Assembly: GCA_035222895.1 (NCBI GenBank)
Contig: JAVYIG010000869.1
Span: forward strand, 1 to 64,000
Length of the DNA: 64,000 nt
DNA from: Strongylocentrotus droebachiensis
Taxonomy: Eukaryota; Echinodermata; Echinoidea; Camarodonta; Strongylocentrotidae
Reading direction: 5' to 3'
Positions within the stretch are counted from its first letter, which is position 1, and each line of letters starts with the position of its first letter. Positions 29,601-37,857 of the stretch are shown here, one piece after another. The notes below the pieces were generated by a model. That model was not told the DNA's origin. It worked only from the letters and a program-made list of their open reading frames with translations, and did not search any database. The position numbers and the translations under genes are program-made.

Positions 29601-31103
29601 GTAGCTACTTGCGCCCTCTATACAGCCACTAATGTCTAAGCTGTACCTGTTGATCCCCCATGGTCCTCTTTTTCTTATGTTAATTGAGAGCTGAGTTGAT
29701 GAGATATAATAACCACCTGTCTGTGACCATGCAGGGAGCTCTAATCCCTCCTAGCCAAACTAGTGCAAATAGGCTTTAAAGTGAGGGGGGATTAAGATTA
29801 ATAGTTAGTGACTATGAATAAGGGATATACATTAAAAACTATGGGTTCCAAATCTTTCATAAACAAGTACAAGCAAAACATTCTTTGTGTAAAAAAGTAT
29901 AAATTCAATTCAAAACATATACATATGCGGACTGAAAAATGCTATACAAGGACATTTTTTAATTCATGTATACAGAAACCCTTAAAAACAGCTTGGTAAC
30001 TCATAACTCGTATAGTACGTGTAGCTTTGTCTTTTATACATTTTTCTTAAGTGATGGAAGTCTATAAAGACTAATTGGTTCAGTACAGTGAATTTCAGCT
30101 ACAAAATCATTCATCAGTTCATGGCTCATTTGTAGGACACCTTTGTAATGTAACTGTGTAAAGTAACCATAATGAATCAATATAACCAAAGGCTTACACC
30201 CATTCTTTCTTTGACTTTCTAGGTTTTGATCCATCAGCTTTTCAACTGACACAAACCCAGTGGATCCTGGTGTACATTGGATGCGGTCTAGCCGGAGCGT
30301 TCATCCTCCTCCTCCTCGTCACATTCATCTTCTGCTGTTGCCGTAGCAAAGAGGACACACCCAGAAAGGGCAAGGATGCCACCGATCATCTCACCTACCT
30401 CAACAGTGCGTTTGAAGATGACGCCCTAAACAACGATATGCATTACACTAATACATTAACAAGGAATGGGTCAACGCTTCCGATGAATGGGCACAGGAAC
30501 AATGGTAATGCTCACAGAGGAGGGGATAACAGATTGATTGAGATTCCAAGCGATCCTGAAGTTCTCTATGCAGAAGTTCCTGTGACATCTTTCAATGTTA
30601 AGGGATACAATGACTTTGACAGTAGGTTGTCAACGAATGGACGTGCAAATGGACATGTTAACAGTGTGTCGGCGACTATTGATATAGATACCATCCCCCG
30701 CCCTCCAACGCTAGGTGCCCCTCCTCCACCCCCTCCGCCCCCTCCTGCAGAGGATAAACCCAAGCGTATCCTGACAGAAGATGAACTTCCACCCCCTCCA
30801 CCAAACAACCATCATTTCAACGGTATGCCAGGGGATTCAACTCCCTCAGGACCCCCTCCTCCACCCCCAAAGGTTCCCGGTGGCCCAACTCATTCACCAC
30901 AACTTCGTGGAGGCCCCCCTCCACCACCACCAAAACTTCCTGGTGGCCCCCCTCCACCACCTAATGTTCCTGGAGGAGTTCCTCCCCCTCCACCCCCACC
31001 CCCGCTTCCTCCAATGAATAGCAACAACAACTCTTACACCAGCTCCCCATCCGGAAGTACAACAAGTGGAAGAAGCGATAGGAGGGCCAGGTTTTTGCTG
31101 TGA
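8462..31103 (+). CDS. Reeler-EGF-HYR-Sushi type I membrane protein with polyproline tail (16 exons, 1249 aa)
   Basis: Sixteen exons with GT/AG junctions join into one open frame of 3750 nt. Order of parts: signal peptide (residues 1-30); Reeler domain (about 31-175); seven EGF domains (175-500) with a Pro/Thr linker after the sixth; two HYR domains (501-674); a Sushi-like domain (675-738); a 167-residue module with two polybasic furin-type sites (739-905); a GCC2/GCC3 or ephrin-receptor-like cysteine domain (906-956); a transmembrane helix (about 970-993) followed by CCC; and a cytoplasmic tail of about 250 residues rich in PPPPP runs. From exon 3 onward every intron is phase 1, the mark of module shuffling. 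The ectodomain suggests cell adhesion or ligand recognition. The tail suggests SH3, profilin or EVH1 partners and actin linkage. I know no named protein with this exact order. The start ATG at 8462 was chosen because it precedes the hydrophobic signal segment; a second ATG follows at once. Extra or alternative exons cannot be excluded. Confidence 0.85.
9343..9420 (+). repeat. CTT-rich low-complexity tract
   Basis: Imperfect CTT/CTTCTC repeats in intron 1, with no other structure. Confidence 0.8.
11661..11802 (+). repeat. GA-rich minisatellite, unit about 26 bp, 5 copies
   Basis: Copies of ACAGAGAGAGTGGGAGAGAA plus AGATAG repeat about five times with T/G and C/T variants. The period is above the dinucleotide scale, so this is a minisatellite grown from a GA tract. 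Confidence 0.85.
12603..12665 (+). repeat. (GA)n microsatellite
   Basis: GAAGAGAGAGGGAGGGGGAT passes into pure GAGAGA in intron 1. Confidence 0.9.
12893..12958 (+). repeat. TACATG hexamer repeat cluster
   Basis: TACATACATGTACATGTACA and further copies, then a short spacer and the mirror-like CATGTACTGTACATGTACAT. Because TACATGTA is its own reverse complement, the cluster can form cruciforms. Confidence 0.85.
12994..13432 (+). mobile_element. 439-bp TIR element (CAGGCGCGGATC / GATCCGCCCCTG)
   Basis: The left terminus CAGGCGCGGATCTA and right terminus TAGATCCGCCCCTG form an imperfect inverted repeat; G and C homopolymers and an A-rich tract (13052-13110) lie inside. A 16-bp direct repeat, AGAATCACTGGGTGAT, flanks it at 12975-12990 and 13441-13456. 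A related element with the same termini is at 58518-58828. No transposase is encoded. Inside is a C2H2 zinc-finger relic. Confidence 0.7.
13111..13200 (+). pseudogene. decayed C2H2 zinc-finger fragment
   Basis: One frame reads RTHAGEKPF, the linker between C2H2 fingers. After a +1 shift the neighbouring frame reads FKCKYCEKIFNSSGNLTKHI, a finger with C-x2-C, the hydrophobic core and the first His. The second His is lost. It is a single, frameshifted finger from a larger gene, carried inside the TIR element. It has no function as a protein here. Confidence 0.75.
13622..13693 (+). repeat. 36-bp tandem duplication
   Basis: Two copies of a unit starting ACATTAAAACGAGTGGCAGA lie end to end with two mismatches. 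Just downstream, ACACGGTATAGAAACAC is also doubled (13733-13763). Confidence 0.9.
15968..16205 (+). repeat. (CT)n microsatellite, 240 bp
   Basis: CTCTCT with CTTT and CCCC interruptions near the 3' end of intron 1. The Ser/Leu/Pro open frame across it is an artefact. Confidence 0.95.
16608..16845 (+). CDS. exon 2: main part of Reeler domain
   Basis: Residues 75-153. The acceptor is CACACAG| and the donor GT|GTAAGA, phase 1 in and phase 2 out. FKGFMVQARV is the most conserved Reeler strand, and INCPDTFANTLTHIN and LVSAMWTGP match the rest of the fold. With exon 1 and exon 3 this gives one complete Reeler domain. Confidence 0.85.
17396..17457 (+). CDS. exon 3: end of Reeler domain
   Basis: Residues 154-174. 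TTGCAG| acceptor and ACAG|GTAAGA donor, phase 2 in and phase 1 out. GTFVNQRAIYWTFVRSFTLT corresponds to the last Reeler strands (V-x-T-V-V pattern). After this exon all introns are phase 1. Confidence 0.85.
18197..18240. repeat. perfect-looking hairpin in intron 3
   Basis: GTTGCTAGGTAGGACAA (18197-18213) pairs with TTGTCCTACCTAACAAC (18224-18240), 16 of 17 positions matched, around a 10-nt loop. It may be the core of a very short foldback element. The stem is too short for a normal microRNA precursor. Confidence 0.7.
18606..18713 (+). CDS. exon 4: EGF domain 1
   Basis: Residues 175-210. The phase 1-1 exon holds exactly one EGF domain: six cysteines with C-QNGGTC and C-SC-AVGFTGTDC. Donor TCTG|GTAAGA. 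Confidence 0.9.
19088..19936. mobile_element. 849-bp foldback element of 53-bp units, 6-bp target duplication
   Basis: The ends TACGGAAGCGTTAAAGTGCC and its reverse complement are perfect inverted repeats, continuing with few mismatches for over 60 bp. ATTTTG is duplicated outside (19082-19087 and 19937-19942). Each arm is a tandem array with 53-bp period: GTCGAC (or GTTGAC) recurs at 19148, 19201, 19254, 19305, 19359, 19412 on the left and 19555, 19608, 19660, 19713, 19766, 19819, 19871 on the right. Each unit holds the palindrome AAGTCGACTT and a near-palindrome like ATGTCGCCATGACGACAT. A unique centre of about 90 bp lies at 19445-19530. It encodes no transposase. It sits in intron 4. Confidence 0.88.
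20260..20442 (+). CDS. exon 5: EGF-like domain 2 with Thr/Pro extension
   Basis: Residues 211-271. Six cysteines in EGF order with wide third loop (QC-LLSGANENSYVCVC), then a Ser/Thr/Pro stretch (TMAPPTTLLPTTEM) likely to be O-glycosylated. Phase 1-1, TCCAG| acceptor, ATGG|GTAAGT donor. It is a less canonical EGF than its neighbours. Confidence 0.82.
21424..21500 (+). repeat. ACCCATTCCCC-type degenerate repeat before exon 6
   Basis: Pyrimidine-rich repeats of about 11-14 bp (CCCTTTCCG, ACCCATTCCCC, ACCTATTCCCC) run up to the acceptor of exon 6 and probably supply its polypyrimidine tract. Confidence 0.6.
21515..21634 (+). CDS. exon 6: EGF domain 3
   Basis: Residues 272-311. VHPCTSSPCQNGGMC then CFCSAGYTGTRCE gives a canonical EGF. 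Phase 1-1; acceptor AATAATAG|, donor CCAG|GTAAAT. Confidence 0.87.
22282..22395 (+). CDS. exon 7: EGF domain 4
   Basis: Residues 312-349, DPCRTGPCRNGGVC and CECQTIYTGPQC. The acceptor is TCTCTCTCTCAG|, so a CT dinucleotide run directly serves as polypyrimidine tract. Donor ACAG|GTAAGA. Phase 1-1. Confidence 0.9.
22764..22880 (+). CDS. exon 8: EGF domain 5
   Basis: Residues 350-388, VGCASIPCQNNGVC and CDCSTMYSGTDCE. Phase 1-1; acceptor TATCTAG|, donor ATAG|GTAAGC. Confidence 0.9.
   Translation, partial: SVVPQFHVKTTEYVPVQGSTDRDTNVIVLPCILVPIVK
23647..23883 (+). CDS. exon 9: EGF domain 6 plus Pro/Thr stalk
   Basis: Residues 389-467. The EGF (DPCSPQPCMNEGFC, CTCYNGYTGNRCE) is followed by about 40 residues of Pro, Thr and Gln (PPTTMPPPTTPSQPTT and on), a mucin-like spacer that should be extended and O-glycosylated. 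Phase 1-1; TTACAG| acceptor and CTAG|GTGAGA donor. Confidence 0.9.
24290..24388 (+). CDS. exon 10: EGF domain 7 (short, tenascin-like)
   Basis: Residues 468-500. GECSQSCLNGGSCVDGACEC then GFSGPRCEQ: six cysteines with a compact central loop. Phase 1-1; acceptor CTGTAG|, donor CAAG|GTATGA. Confidence 0.88.
24435..24575. mobile_element. short MITE (AGGCCCCAGTCACAC ... GTGTGACTG)
   Basis: AGTCACAC near the left end is mirrored by GTGTGACT near the right end, about 130 bp apart, inside intron 10. The terminal word resembles GTCACAC at the edge of the element at about 52890-53035. Confidence 0.5.
24884..25156 (+). CDS. exon 11: HYR domain 1
   Basis: Residues 501-591. FFTNCPEDETL at the start and NGARNCSFVIRLQ at the end are the two cysteine-bearing signatures of hyalin-repeat (HYR) domains, an immunoglobulin-like fold common in echinoderm adhesion proteins. 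Phase 1-1, one whole domain per exon. It lacks the usual WPxP motif, so it is a divergent HYR. Confidence 0.82.
25157..25968 (+). other. intron 11
   Basis: Poly-pyrimidine and poly-T rich at its 5' end (25200-25320), with runs of C and T. Nothing coding is seen. Confidence 0.6.
25969..26217 (+). CDS. exon 12: HYR domain 2
   Basis: Residues 592-674. QIICPEDI, ITWPDAEVEDNADPSPVV, GSMFDTTGETVSIIARATD and KECIFRVTV follow the HYR consensus closely. Phase 1-1; acceptor CACCAG|, donor ACAG|GTAGGA. Confidence 0.92.
27001..27192 (+). CDS. exon 13: Sushi/CCP-like domain
   Basis: Residues 675-738. CSPFPTVENAEVSC, CQVLCNTGF, RYNC and FWDPSPSSIC follow the order of a complement control protein module, with the late Trp conserved and one extra cysteine pair. 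HYR followed by Sushi is a familiar order in SVEP1-like proteins. Phase 1-1. Confidence 0.8.
27920..28420 (+). CDS. exon 14: 167-residue module with two furin-type sites
   Basis: Residues 739-905. No domain family is recognised with certainty. Cysteines at 761, 786, 794 and 803 precede RRRKR-S (809-813) and RRRR-D (821-824), both good proprotein-convertase targets. The following half is acidic with hydrophobic strands (LLVDISVFS, GIVDVANNEGFELTVNGEVV), then WSCDSGMVSSSSGC. The acceptor is CACCAG| and the donor TGTG|GTGAGT, phase 1-1. Cleavage would leave two chains, perhaps held together as in SEA/GAIN-type proteins; that is inference. Confidence 0.85.
28421..29376 (+). other. intron 14 with SINE and degenerate repeat
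   Basis: Includes a repeat at about 28570-28690 (GAGCCAGACGTAGTCTCAG) that also occurs, diverged, at 42690-42770 in the second gene (GAAGCCAGACGTATTCTCAG), and a tRNA-derived SINE at 29109-29315. Confidence 0.6.
29109..29315 (+). mobile_element. tRNA-derived SINE
   Basis: A tRNA-like head (GCGCGATAGCTCAGTCGGTA, box A, and GGTTCAAAACC, box B, 42 nt apart) is followed by a tail with GTCCTTTGTTAAGGCATTAA and AGGTCCCTC. It is not a functional tRNA because the stems do not close. It lies in intron 14 in sense. Confidence 0.75.
29377..29529 (+). CDS. exon 15: GCC2/GCC3 (ephrin-receptor-like) cysteine domain
   Basis: Residues 906-956. PCQPGTYYDERNNVCAFC, GTYQDQTRQTSCQPCPGDSF and ADC match the CxxGT(Y/F)-CxxCPxGT(Y/F) pattern of the family found in SCUBE, ephrin-receptor and SVEP1-like proteins. 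Phase 1-1; TTCACAG| acceptor, ACT|GTGAGT donor. Confidence 0.88.
29583..29775. mobile_element. 193-bp MITE with TTAA target duplication
   Basis: The left end AGCTGGACTGCACTA and the reverse complement of the right end, AGCCTATTTGCACTA, form an imperfect TIR. TTAA abuts both (29579-29582 and 29776-29779). A sister copy in the opposite orientation is at 46962-47575. It sits in intron 15. Confidence 0.75.
30223..31103 (+). CDS. exon 16: transmembrane helix and proline-rich cytoplasmic tail
   Basis: Residues 957-1249. After CFDPSAFQLTQTQ comes WILVYIGCGLAGAFILLLLV and TFIF, then CCCR, a palmitoylation-like stop-transfer. The tail holds a Tyr site (LYAEVPV) and eight or more proline runs, including ELPPPPPN, close to an Ena/VASP EVH1 ligand, and GPPPPPPK/GGPPPPPPK, typical of profilin and SH3 ligands. 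It ends RRARFLL and a TGA at 31101. The resemblance is to formin-FH1 and WASP-family proline segments, but no FH2 or WH2 is present. Confidence 0.92.
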
Positions 31104-33585
31104 GCAAGTACGGCAAAGCTCATTAATGTGAAGAGATGACTTTGTGAAACAATGCTTGATGTACGTTACAAGTAGCACAGCCTTGCATCTATAATACAAG
31201 AATCGATCATCTTGCTACAAAGATAACTGAACTTGCTAAATTAACTTACATGTAGCATGTCCTGCAGAATATGCTACCACAGTTAGTTGTTTGAGCCCGT
31301 TCCTGTTGTACCTTAAATTACGATAAAAGTTTAACTTTGTCAATTTAAAGAAAAGGCTTTCAATCGACATGCAGCTTAATATTAAAGAGAACAGACCCCC
31401 TTCTTTTCATTGTTAAAATGAAAATACTGAATTTCAGTGTTTTCTTCCTATGATTATATATCCTCCAGAATGCACTATACTTCCACTTCCTTTGTATCTT
31501 TCTATGTTTATTTGATATTCATACAGAATCAATGGGCTTTCATTAAAAAGGCAATTACAAGCAATGTTAATACACATACAGCTAAAAATGTATACATTTT
31601 TGCAGGTGCTAAAATGTGTTATGAACGTATTTTATGTTCCTTTCTTTACACTTTTGTATTAGGTGATGGTCTTCATCGACATGCTAATGGTACATATATA
31701 TATTTTGACAGTTGTGTACAAATGCCCTTTATCTGCCCATGCACAGATAGTATCTCCTAAGCGGATTATTGTTCATGTATTAGGGATTAATGCAAATTGT
31801 TTACTAAATTAAACATTAAAAACGAATTTACAATATGATTTTAATTCCTTTGTGAAAAAGATGTGCTTTTCTGCTTTTGTAAAGTTTTATAACAGAGCAT
31901 ATCTTAATTTGATTTGATTTTATACTTTGCAGTAGAATTAATTTAGAAACCAAGACTCAGTAATGATTGTCGCAGTGGACTGCTGGATATAGATTTGTCT
32001 TTCATTTTGATATTATTTGATAAGAAGTCTTGGGTAAAATATTTATGTCATGTTTTTAAAAATTTATTTTCTATAAAACTAGGAGTCATCAACCAAACTT
32101 AGAAACTAATCAAGAAGAAAGATGACTGGTTTTAGTCTGCTTATTTTGCAGGTTTCATGTTTATCTATTAATACGTTCAAATTTTTACCAAAAACAAGAA
32201 TATATTCAAATTATTGTTTTGTTTTATTTTTGCTGAAAAAGACCAATATTCAATTCAATTTGATTCGTTTTCTAAATATGAAGAGTAAGGCTTTTGGTTT
32301 CAGATTAAAAATGCACTTTAATTTTGAGCTGGTCTCAGAAATTAAGAGATATTTGATCAATGTAATGAAGGAATATTTTTCGGAAATGTGAAAGTAAATA
32401 ACCTGTACTATAATGATACCAAAATTCATATAATTAACTATTTAAATATATGTACAAACTGTCAATTTGCAAAGATATGCCAAAGTACCCTTTTCCCAAC
32501 TTCTGTATGATCCTTGAATGCAGGTACGTAATTTGATTATGAAAAATGACATGTTCTTTTGCACATTAGCCATGTAAATATATAGAGTATATATCATGGT
32601 GCAAATATTCTTTTTCCTACAATTGTACAATGTTTCGCTTTATAGCTTAAGTACTGGTGCATGGGAAAATGTAAATAGCTCTTTTGATACTGTTAATTGT
32701 CTCAAATTTGTATATTTTGAAACATGTATTCCTTTATCATATCACTTCTGTTACACGTCTTTCATGAACTATATCGCCTCACTGCTTTGTAAATGTTATA
32801 CAATAGTACTTGTATTTGGCCAGTACTGACTGGAAGTTACTGAAAAGGTTAGTCATATCAGAAGAGTATTTGGGGAGAATAAATAGAGAAAATAAATTAA
32901 GCAATCTTGTAATTGATGAAAAATACATTTTCTTGTGAAGGTGTATGAAAAATGATTGTATACAAAACTTAGTTGCCTTTCCATATAAACGAGATAAGAT
33001 TATTAATGTTTAATTATCAAAAGTAAATTATGTGTCAATATCACTGTGCCTGCACTTCTACTTTGCTTGATTCAAAGAATTGGTGACTAATTATGGAAAA
33101 AACTTTTTTTTTTTTAACATTGATTTGCAACAAGAGCAGAGTGGGCTGTTAATATATAAGACAACTATTGGATTTTCCTTTTAATACCTTACAAGTTATT
33201 TCTTACTAAAGATATGCATTTTTATAAATTGTATTTCATATATACAAAGCAAACAGACAAAAATAATATTGCTAATTTTCAATCACTATAAATGAGGGCA
33301 TTATGTGCTTCATAGTTGCTATACATTTTTTCTTCTTCATATTTAATGTATTCATTTTTACTTTTTGGTATTCAGTCATTTTTGTTGCACTTGTATACTT
33401 TTGTAGTATTTTTATACATATTGTCTGCTAGTAATGTATGACAACAATTTACAGAATGAATGAATGATTGACAAGTCTCTATAGGCAGCAGAAAACTATT
33501 TAGACATCTCTTGAGTGAATAATGTCAAACAAAGGATTGTTTATATTGATATTTATTAATAAAATGTAGACACCAAAGTAAAATG
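31104..33585 (+). other. 3' untranslated region of the Reeler/EGF gene (inferred)
   Basis: AT-rich sequence after the stop with no coding frame of note. Polyadenylation signals AATAAA are at 32879-32884, 32891-32896 and 33558-33563; the distal one would give a 2.5-kb UTR. Two Pumilio-type motifs, TGTAAATA, are at 32573-32580 and 32670-32677, suggesting translational or stability control. Confidence 0.5.
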
Positions 33586-33607
33586 ATGTTTTGAAGATTT
33601 CTTTATT
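33552..33607. terminator. convergent polyadenylation signals
   Basis: The plus strand has AATAAA at 33558-33563. The minus strand has AATAAA at 33552-33557 and 33602-33607 (TTTATT on plus). The first gene ends from the left and the second from the right, so their 3' ends meet or overlap here. Confidence 0.5.
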
Positions 33608-34055
33608 TTGATTTTGATCTTACCCCATATCCAATTGATCAACATTTTGATTTCATTTGGAATTTCACAATATGAACTTAACAGCCAGAGTATTCCATTT
33701 GGATATTCCATCAGTTGAAGGTACAATTCAACTTCTTCAAATAAAATAGATTAATTTTACATTGGAAACAGTTAAATAATATAGTATCAAGTTTTAAATA
33801 TAATGTATTTGTGTGGCATATAAAGAACTACCGTAACAGCATCAAAACATTGTTAGAATCGTATTAGGATATCTTGATTAGAATTTAACGCAAAAATTAT
33901 ATACACTTATTAATTCTAAAATCTATGGGGAAGCCAAGGAAGTACTGCCCCCCCCCCCCCCCAACAAAAAAAACAAAAACAAATGTATACCCTATATTAC
34001 TCCTGGACAGATTAATGGCTTCCATTATTGTCTCCCTTTTTTCCCCTTCTTTTTC

Positions 34056-34205
34056 TTAATCCTCCTGTGACATTGAAGTGTCATTCTCCTTAAGGAGTTC
34101 CAGCTGAGCTTCTAGCTGCTCTGCTTCTTGACTCCACTGCCAGTTCCTAAGCTGGGCTTCTTTCAGTTGACATTTAAGACGTGTCAACTGGGCCTTGTTC
34201 CGCTT
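34056..34205 (-). CDS. CCDC122: CCDC122-like exon 9 (last coding)
   Basis: Residues 231-279 and the TAA stop at 34056-34058. KRNKAQLTRLKCQLKEAQLR and NWQWSQEAEQLEAQLELLKE form the terminal heptads; the paired Trp residues are the most characteristic feature. Acceptor TTTTCCAG|. 3' UTR continues to about 33600. Confidence 0.85.
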   Translation of the reverse strand, partial: KRNKAQLTRLKCQLKEAQLRNWQWSQEAEQLEAQLELLKENDTSMSQED

Positions 34206-36994
34206 CTGGAAAACAAAAATAGATTAAAACAAATATGAACATTGATGTCACAATCTGCACAAAACATGTTATATTTTCATGTTTTTTGTGATTTAATAAA
34301 AAACTCCAATTTATGTTTTTATAACAACAATATTAATATGTAGCTTTATATGCTGGGTATACATAAAACTTGGATCAATTTGAATGTAATGTAGTCGATC
34401 CTATCAAAATCCACTAATGTCCCTAACTTGAGCGTGTACATTCTGATTGCTATTTACTATAATGTACATCAAAAGAAATAAATAAATATGTCATGGCTTT
34501 CCACCTTCAGCTTCACATGATATATCAGATTTTTTTTAAATGATGATGACAAAATATATTTGAAGATGAGCACCTGCAATACGTCAATGTCTTGTTGGAT
34601 TCCAGCTTGCTTGGAGGTTTCTTTTGATACCTGTAAATGATAATACAAATATTTTCTTTTCCTGACCATGGTCAAAGATCACCCCTACTAGCTCCTTTCT
34701 TACAGGAATTGAAGTTTGAATTAGTCTCAAAATATGCATTTTATCTATTAAGAACAGTTACAAGTTTCAAGTCATACTAGTAAATGTCAATAATACTCAG
34801 TCTAAACAATTTTTACAACATCCGTGGTACATTTTTCCCCTAGAATCAACATTATAAACTTTCAAATAACAAGATTGAGCATGGGACCTTTACTTACTGG
34901 GTGCAAGCTGAAATTTCTTAACATATCATAAACATCTTATTCCGTTTGTATGTACTGATAACCAAACAAATTGATTCAAATTCAGATTGATTCAAATTGT
35001 TATGCATATAAAATTGTAATTGATTCTAAAACTGTTAAAGAATTGCTCTCTTTCTTTTCATTTTCTCTTATAGTTTCTTATGCTTCTTATGTCCCATTAT
35101 AAATAACTGCTAAATAATCACCTCCTGTTGCAGCTTATTTAGCTTTTGTTGCAGCTCAGTTTTGATGATCTGTTGTTGATGGAGTTCTCCCTCCAGTCTA
35201 CGTTTGGCTAAAAGCTCTCCACTCTCTGGGTCCATTTCAACCTCTGCTTTCAACTCAGCTCCTGTCAAATTTGTAATCAGTAAAACTTCACTTATCCAAT
35301 CCAATCCCACATTGAGTAATTGTCTATATAATAAGTCTTGACCAGTTGAACTTTCTATTTAAAAGTAAATCTTTGTGAGCTATCGAACTAATTACTCCCA
35401 TCTGTGTGTGATAAGCTTCTACAGGCAGTGGCGTAATGAGCAAAAAAAAAACATTTTAGGAGACAGAAAGAAAAAAAAGTATAATTTACAATTTTTTTAT
35501 AGAAAAACTCCCAGAAAATCATGTAATATGGGTCAAAACATAGCTTATTAAACCAGGGCAGCATTTCATGAAACTGTCATAACTACAAGTTCACCAAAAT
35601 CCCATTGAAACCCATGTATTGTATCTAACACATGTTCCAGTTGGATATCGATGCCACTTGTACTTACGATGGTTTCATGAAGCAATGCCCAGGGCCCCAT
35701 TTCACAAAACTTGTCATCAGTGACAATTGACAGTTTTTGTTTTAATTAAGCTAGTGAAATCCTTGCTTCTGATTGGTTATCAGCAGATTTGTCACTGGTT
35801 TTTTGTCATTTGTCATTGAAAAAAGGCTTTAATTATGAAACGGCAGGGTCCCTGAAAGCCAGCCTTTTGACTCAATGTTAGGACAACGCAAAAACGTAAC
35901 ACTGCCCTCTTTTAGTAACGTGTAACCAATGTGATGCCCTCTTCCTATCATCAAGAAGCAATACTTTGGAGATTAACTGAAAGGGAGACTTTATCAAATT
36001 TCACCATTTGGTTTGCCAGACCTACATATTACTAGTCATATCACCCAATGATCTCTTCACAAAATTGATGACGTCTGAAGTAATTAAGGTATCATGATGT
36101 GACTCCCGTGTGACGGTGCAATGTACTCTGTGTTGGGAATGTTTGGCCAATATGAGGCCAAACCTGAATTAACCAAGAAAATGGTAAACAACATTTGCAG
36201 AAAATGTGATTTTCTGCTTAGTTTTCATTTTGTTTTCATTTTGTTTTCATTTTGTTTTCATTTAGGAACTCCAAGGTTGTTATTTTTTAAGTCCAATTTT
36301 ATAAAATATTCTATTGGGAATCTGGCTTTCTGTTGAGTGTAGATATTGCATTAAACTTTAAGCCCCTACCATATTTGTTATATTAGGTTTAATACTACCC
36401 TCTTTCGTGTTTGTAAACAGAATTAACTTAAACTGTCATCCCTTTGGTAGTTATGGCTTTAGAATGATCAATTGAGCAGAAGATTATCAATGATTGTTGT
36501 AAGAGTGGACATAATACAAACATTTTAACTTATAAAGATGTGAGAGTGGAACAGAAGAGTCTGAAATATGACCCAAAAATGATTAGGAATCAACCAATTT
36601 TGAAAGTGCAATGGTTTTATTTGGTTGTACCACAGTTCTTGGATATAAAATGGATACAAGAGGTCTTGATTTCAATTCTCAGGGGGCCCAAAAGCCCTCA
36701 TTACCCAGTCCATCATTTGACAAACTTCCTTGGATAGAACTAAATGCAATTAGTTCCCTGGGCAGCATTTCATGAAACCATACAAGTTCGCCGCCAACCC
36801 ATTGTAATGCATGCATCAAATTTAACACAAATTTCAATGGGATGTTGATGAACTTGTACTGAACTTGCCCCATCTATCTCTAACCCCAAAGTTGCAACCA
36901 ATCTTTCCTGGTTTCAAAAAGGAGATTCCAATACAAGTAGTTAGTATATAATCTCAGCCATAGGAAAGTATTGACTGACAATGTTTTATAAGTT

Positions 36995-37025
<31 letters not shown>

Positions 37026-37816
37026 GGGGGGGGGGGGGGCACCTGCACTGATGTAAAATGTCTGATGAAAGTCATGGAGTCAAGGAAATTAGGAACCACT
37101 GCTCTAATCACTGAACAATATTGTCACTACAAATATACTTGCTTTCTTACAGAACTTACAGAGATTTAAAAAAAATAGGCCTTCTGAATTTACAAAGTCC
37201 TGTTGTTTTATAAACATACATGCTGTATTGATGGAAGCCATTCAATCAATTGTCATCACTCACTTTTCATTTCCATGTCCTCCAGAATGTTAGTCTGCTG
37301 AGCAAGCTCCATCTGATGTGGAGAGTCTGCTTCCAGCTCGAGAATCGATCGGCTGCACTTGGCCATCTTGTCTTTGTACACCTGGTACATTCTAAAGGGA
37401 TGAAAGCAAAGAAAGGGAATTATATGAAGATTACAGAGCTAGAAAATAAGTTTTGTTCTCAAAGGTATGTGCTGAAAAACGACAACAAAGAGCAAAGGTA
37501 TACATCAAAAAGGGGATGTGTGTGCGTGTATGTGTGTGTGTTTGTTAGAGGGAAAAGGAAAGTGTGAGAGGTAGAGAGGAGGGATGGGGGGGGGGGGGTC
37601 AAGTGAGAGGAGAACTGAAGAATGCACTTAATTGCTGTTTGTTTAAATAATTTTTGAATAGGACAAAGTAGCAAGTTAACTAGTGAAAGAATGGGGGAGA
37701 GAGATAGAGAGGAGAAAAAAAGAGAGAGGGAGAGAGAGAGAGAGGGAGAGAGAGAGAGAGAGAGGGAGAGAGGAGGGGTGGGATGGAAGAGAAGAGAGTG
37801 AGAGAGAGTGAGAGAG

Positions 37817-37857
<41 letters not shown>

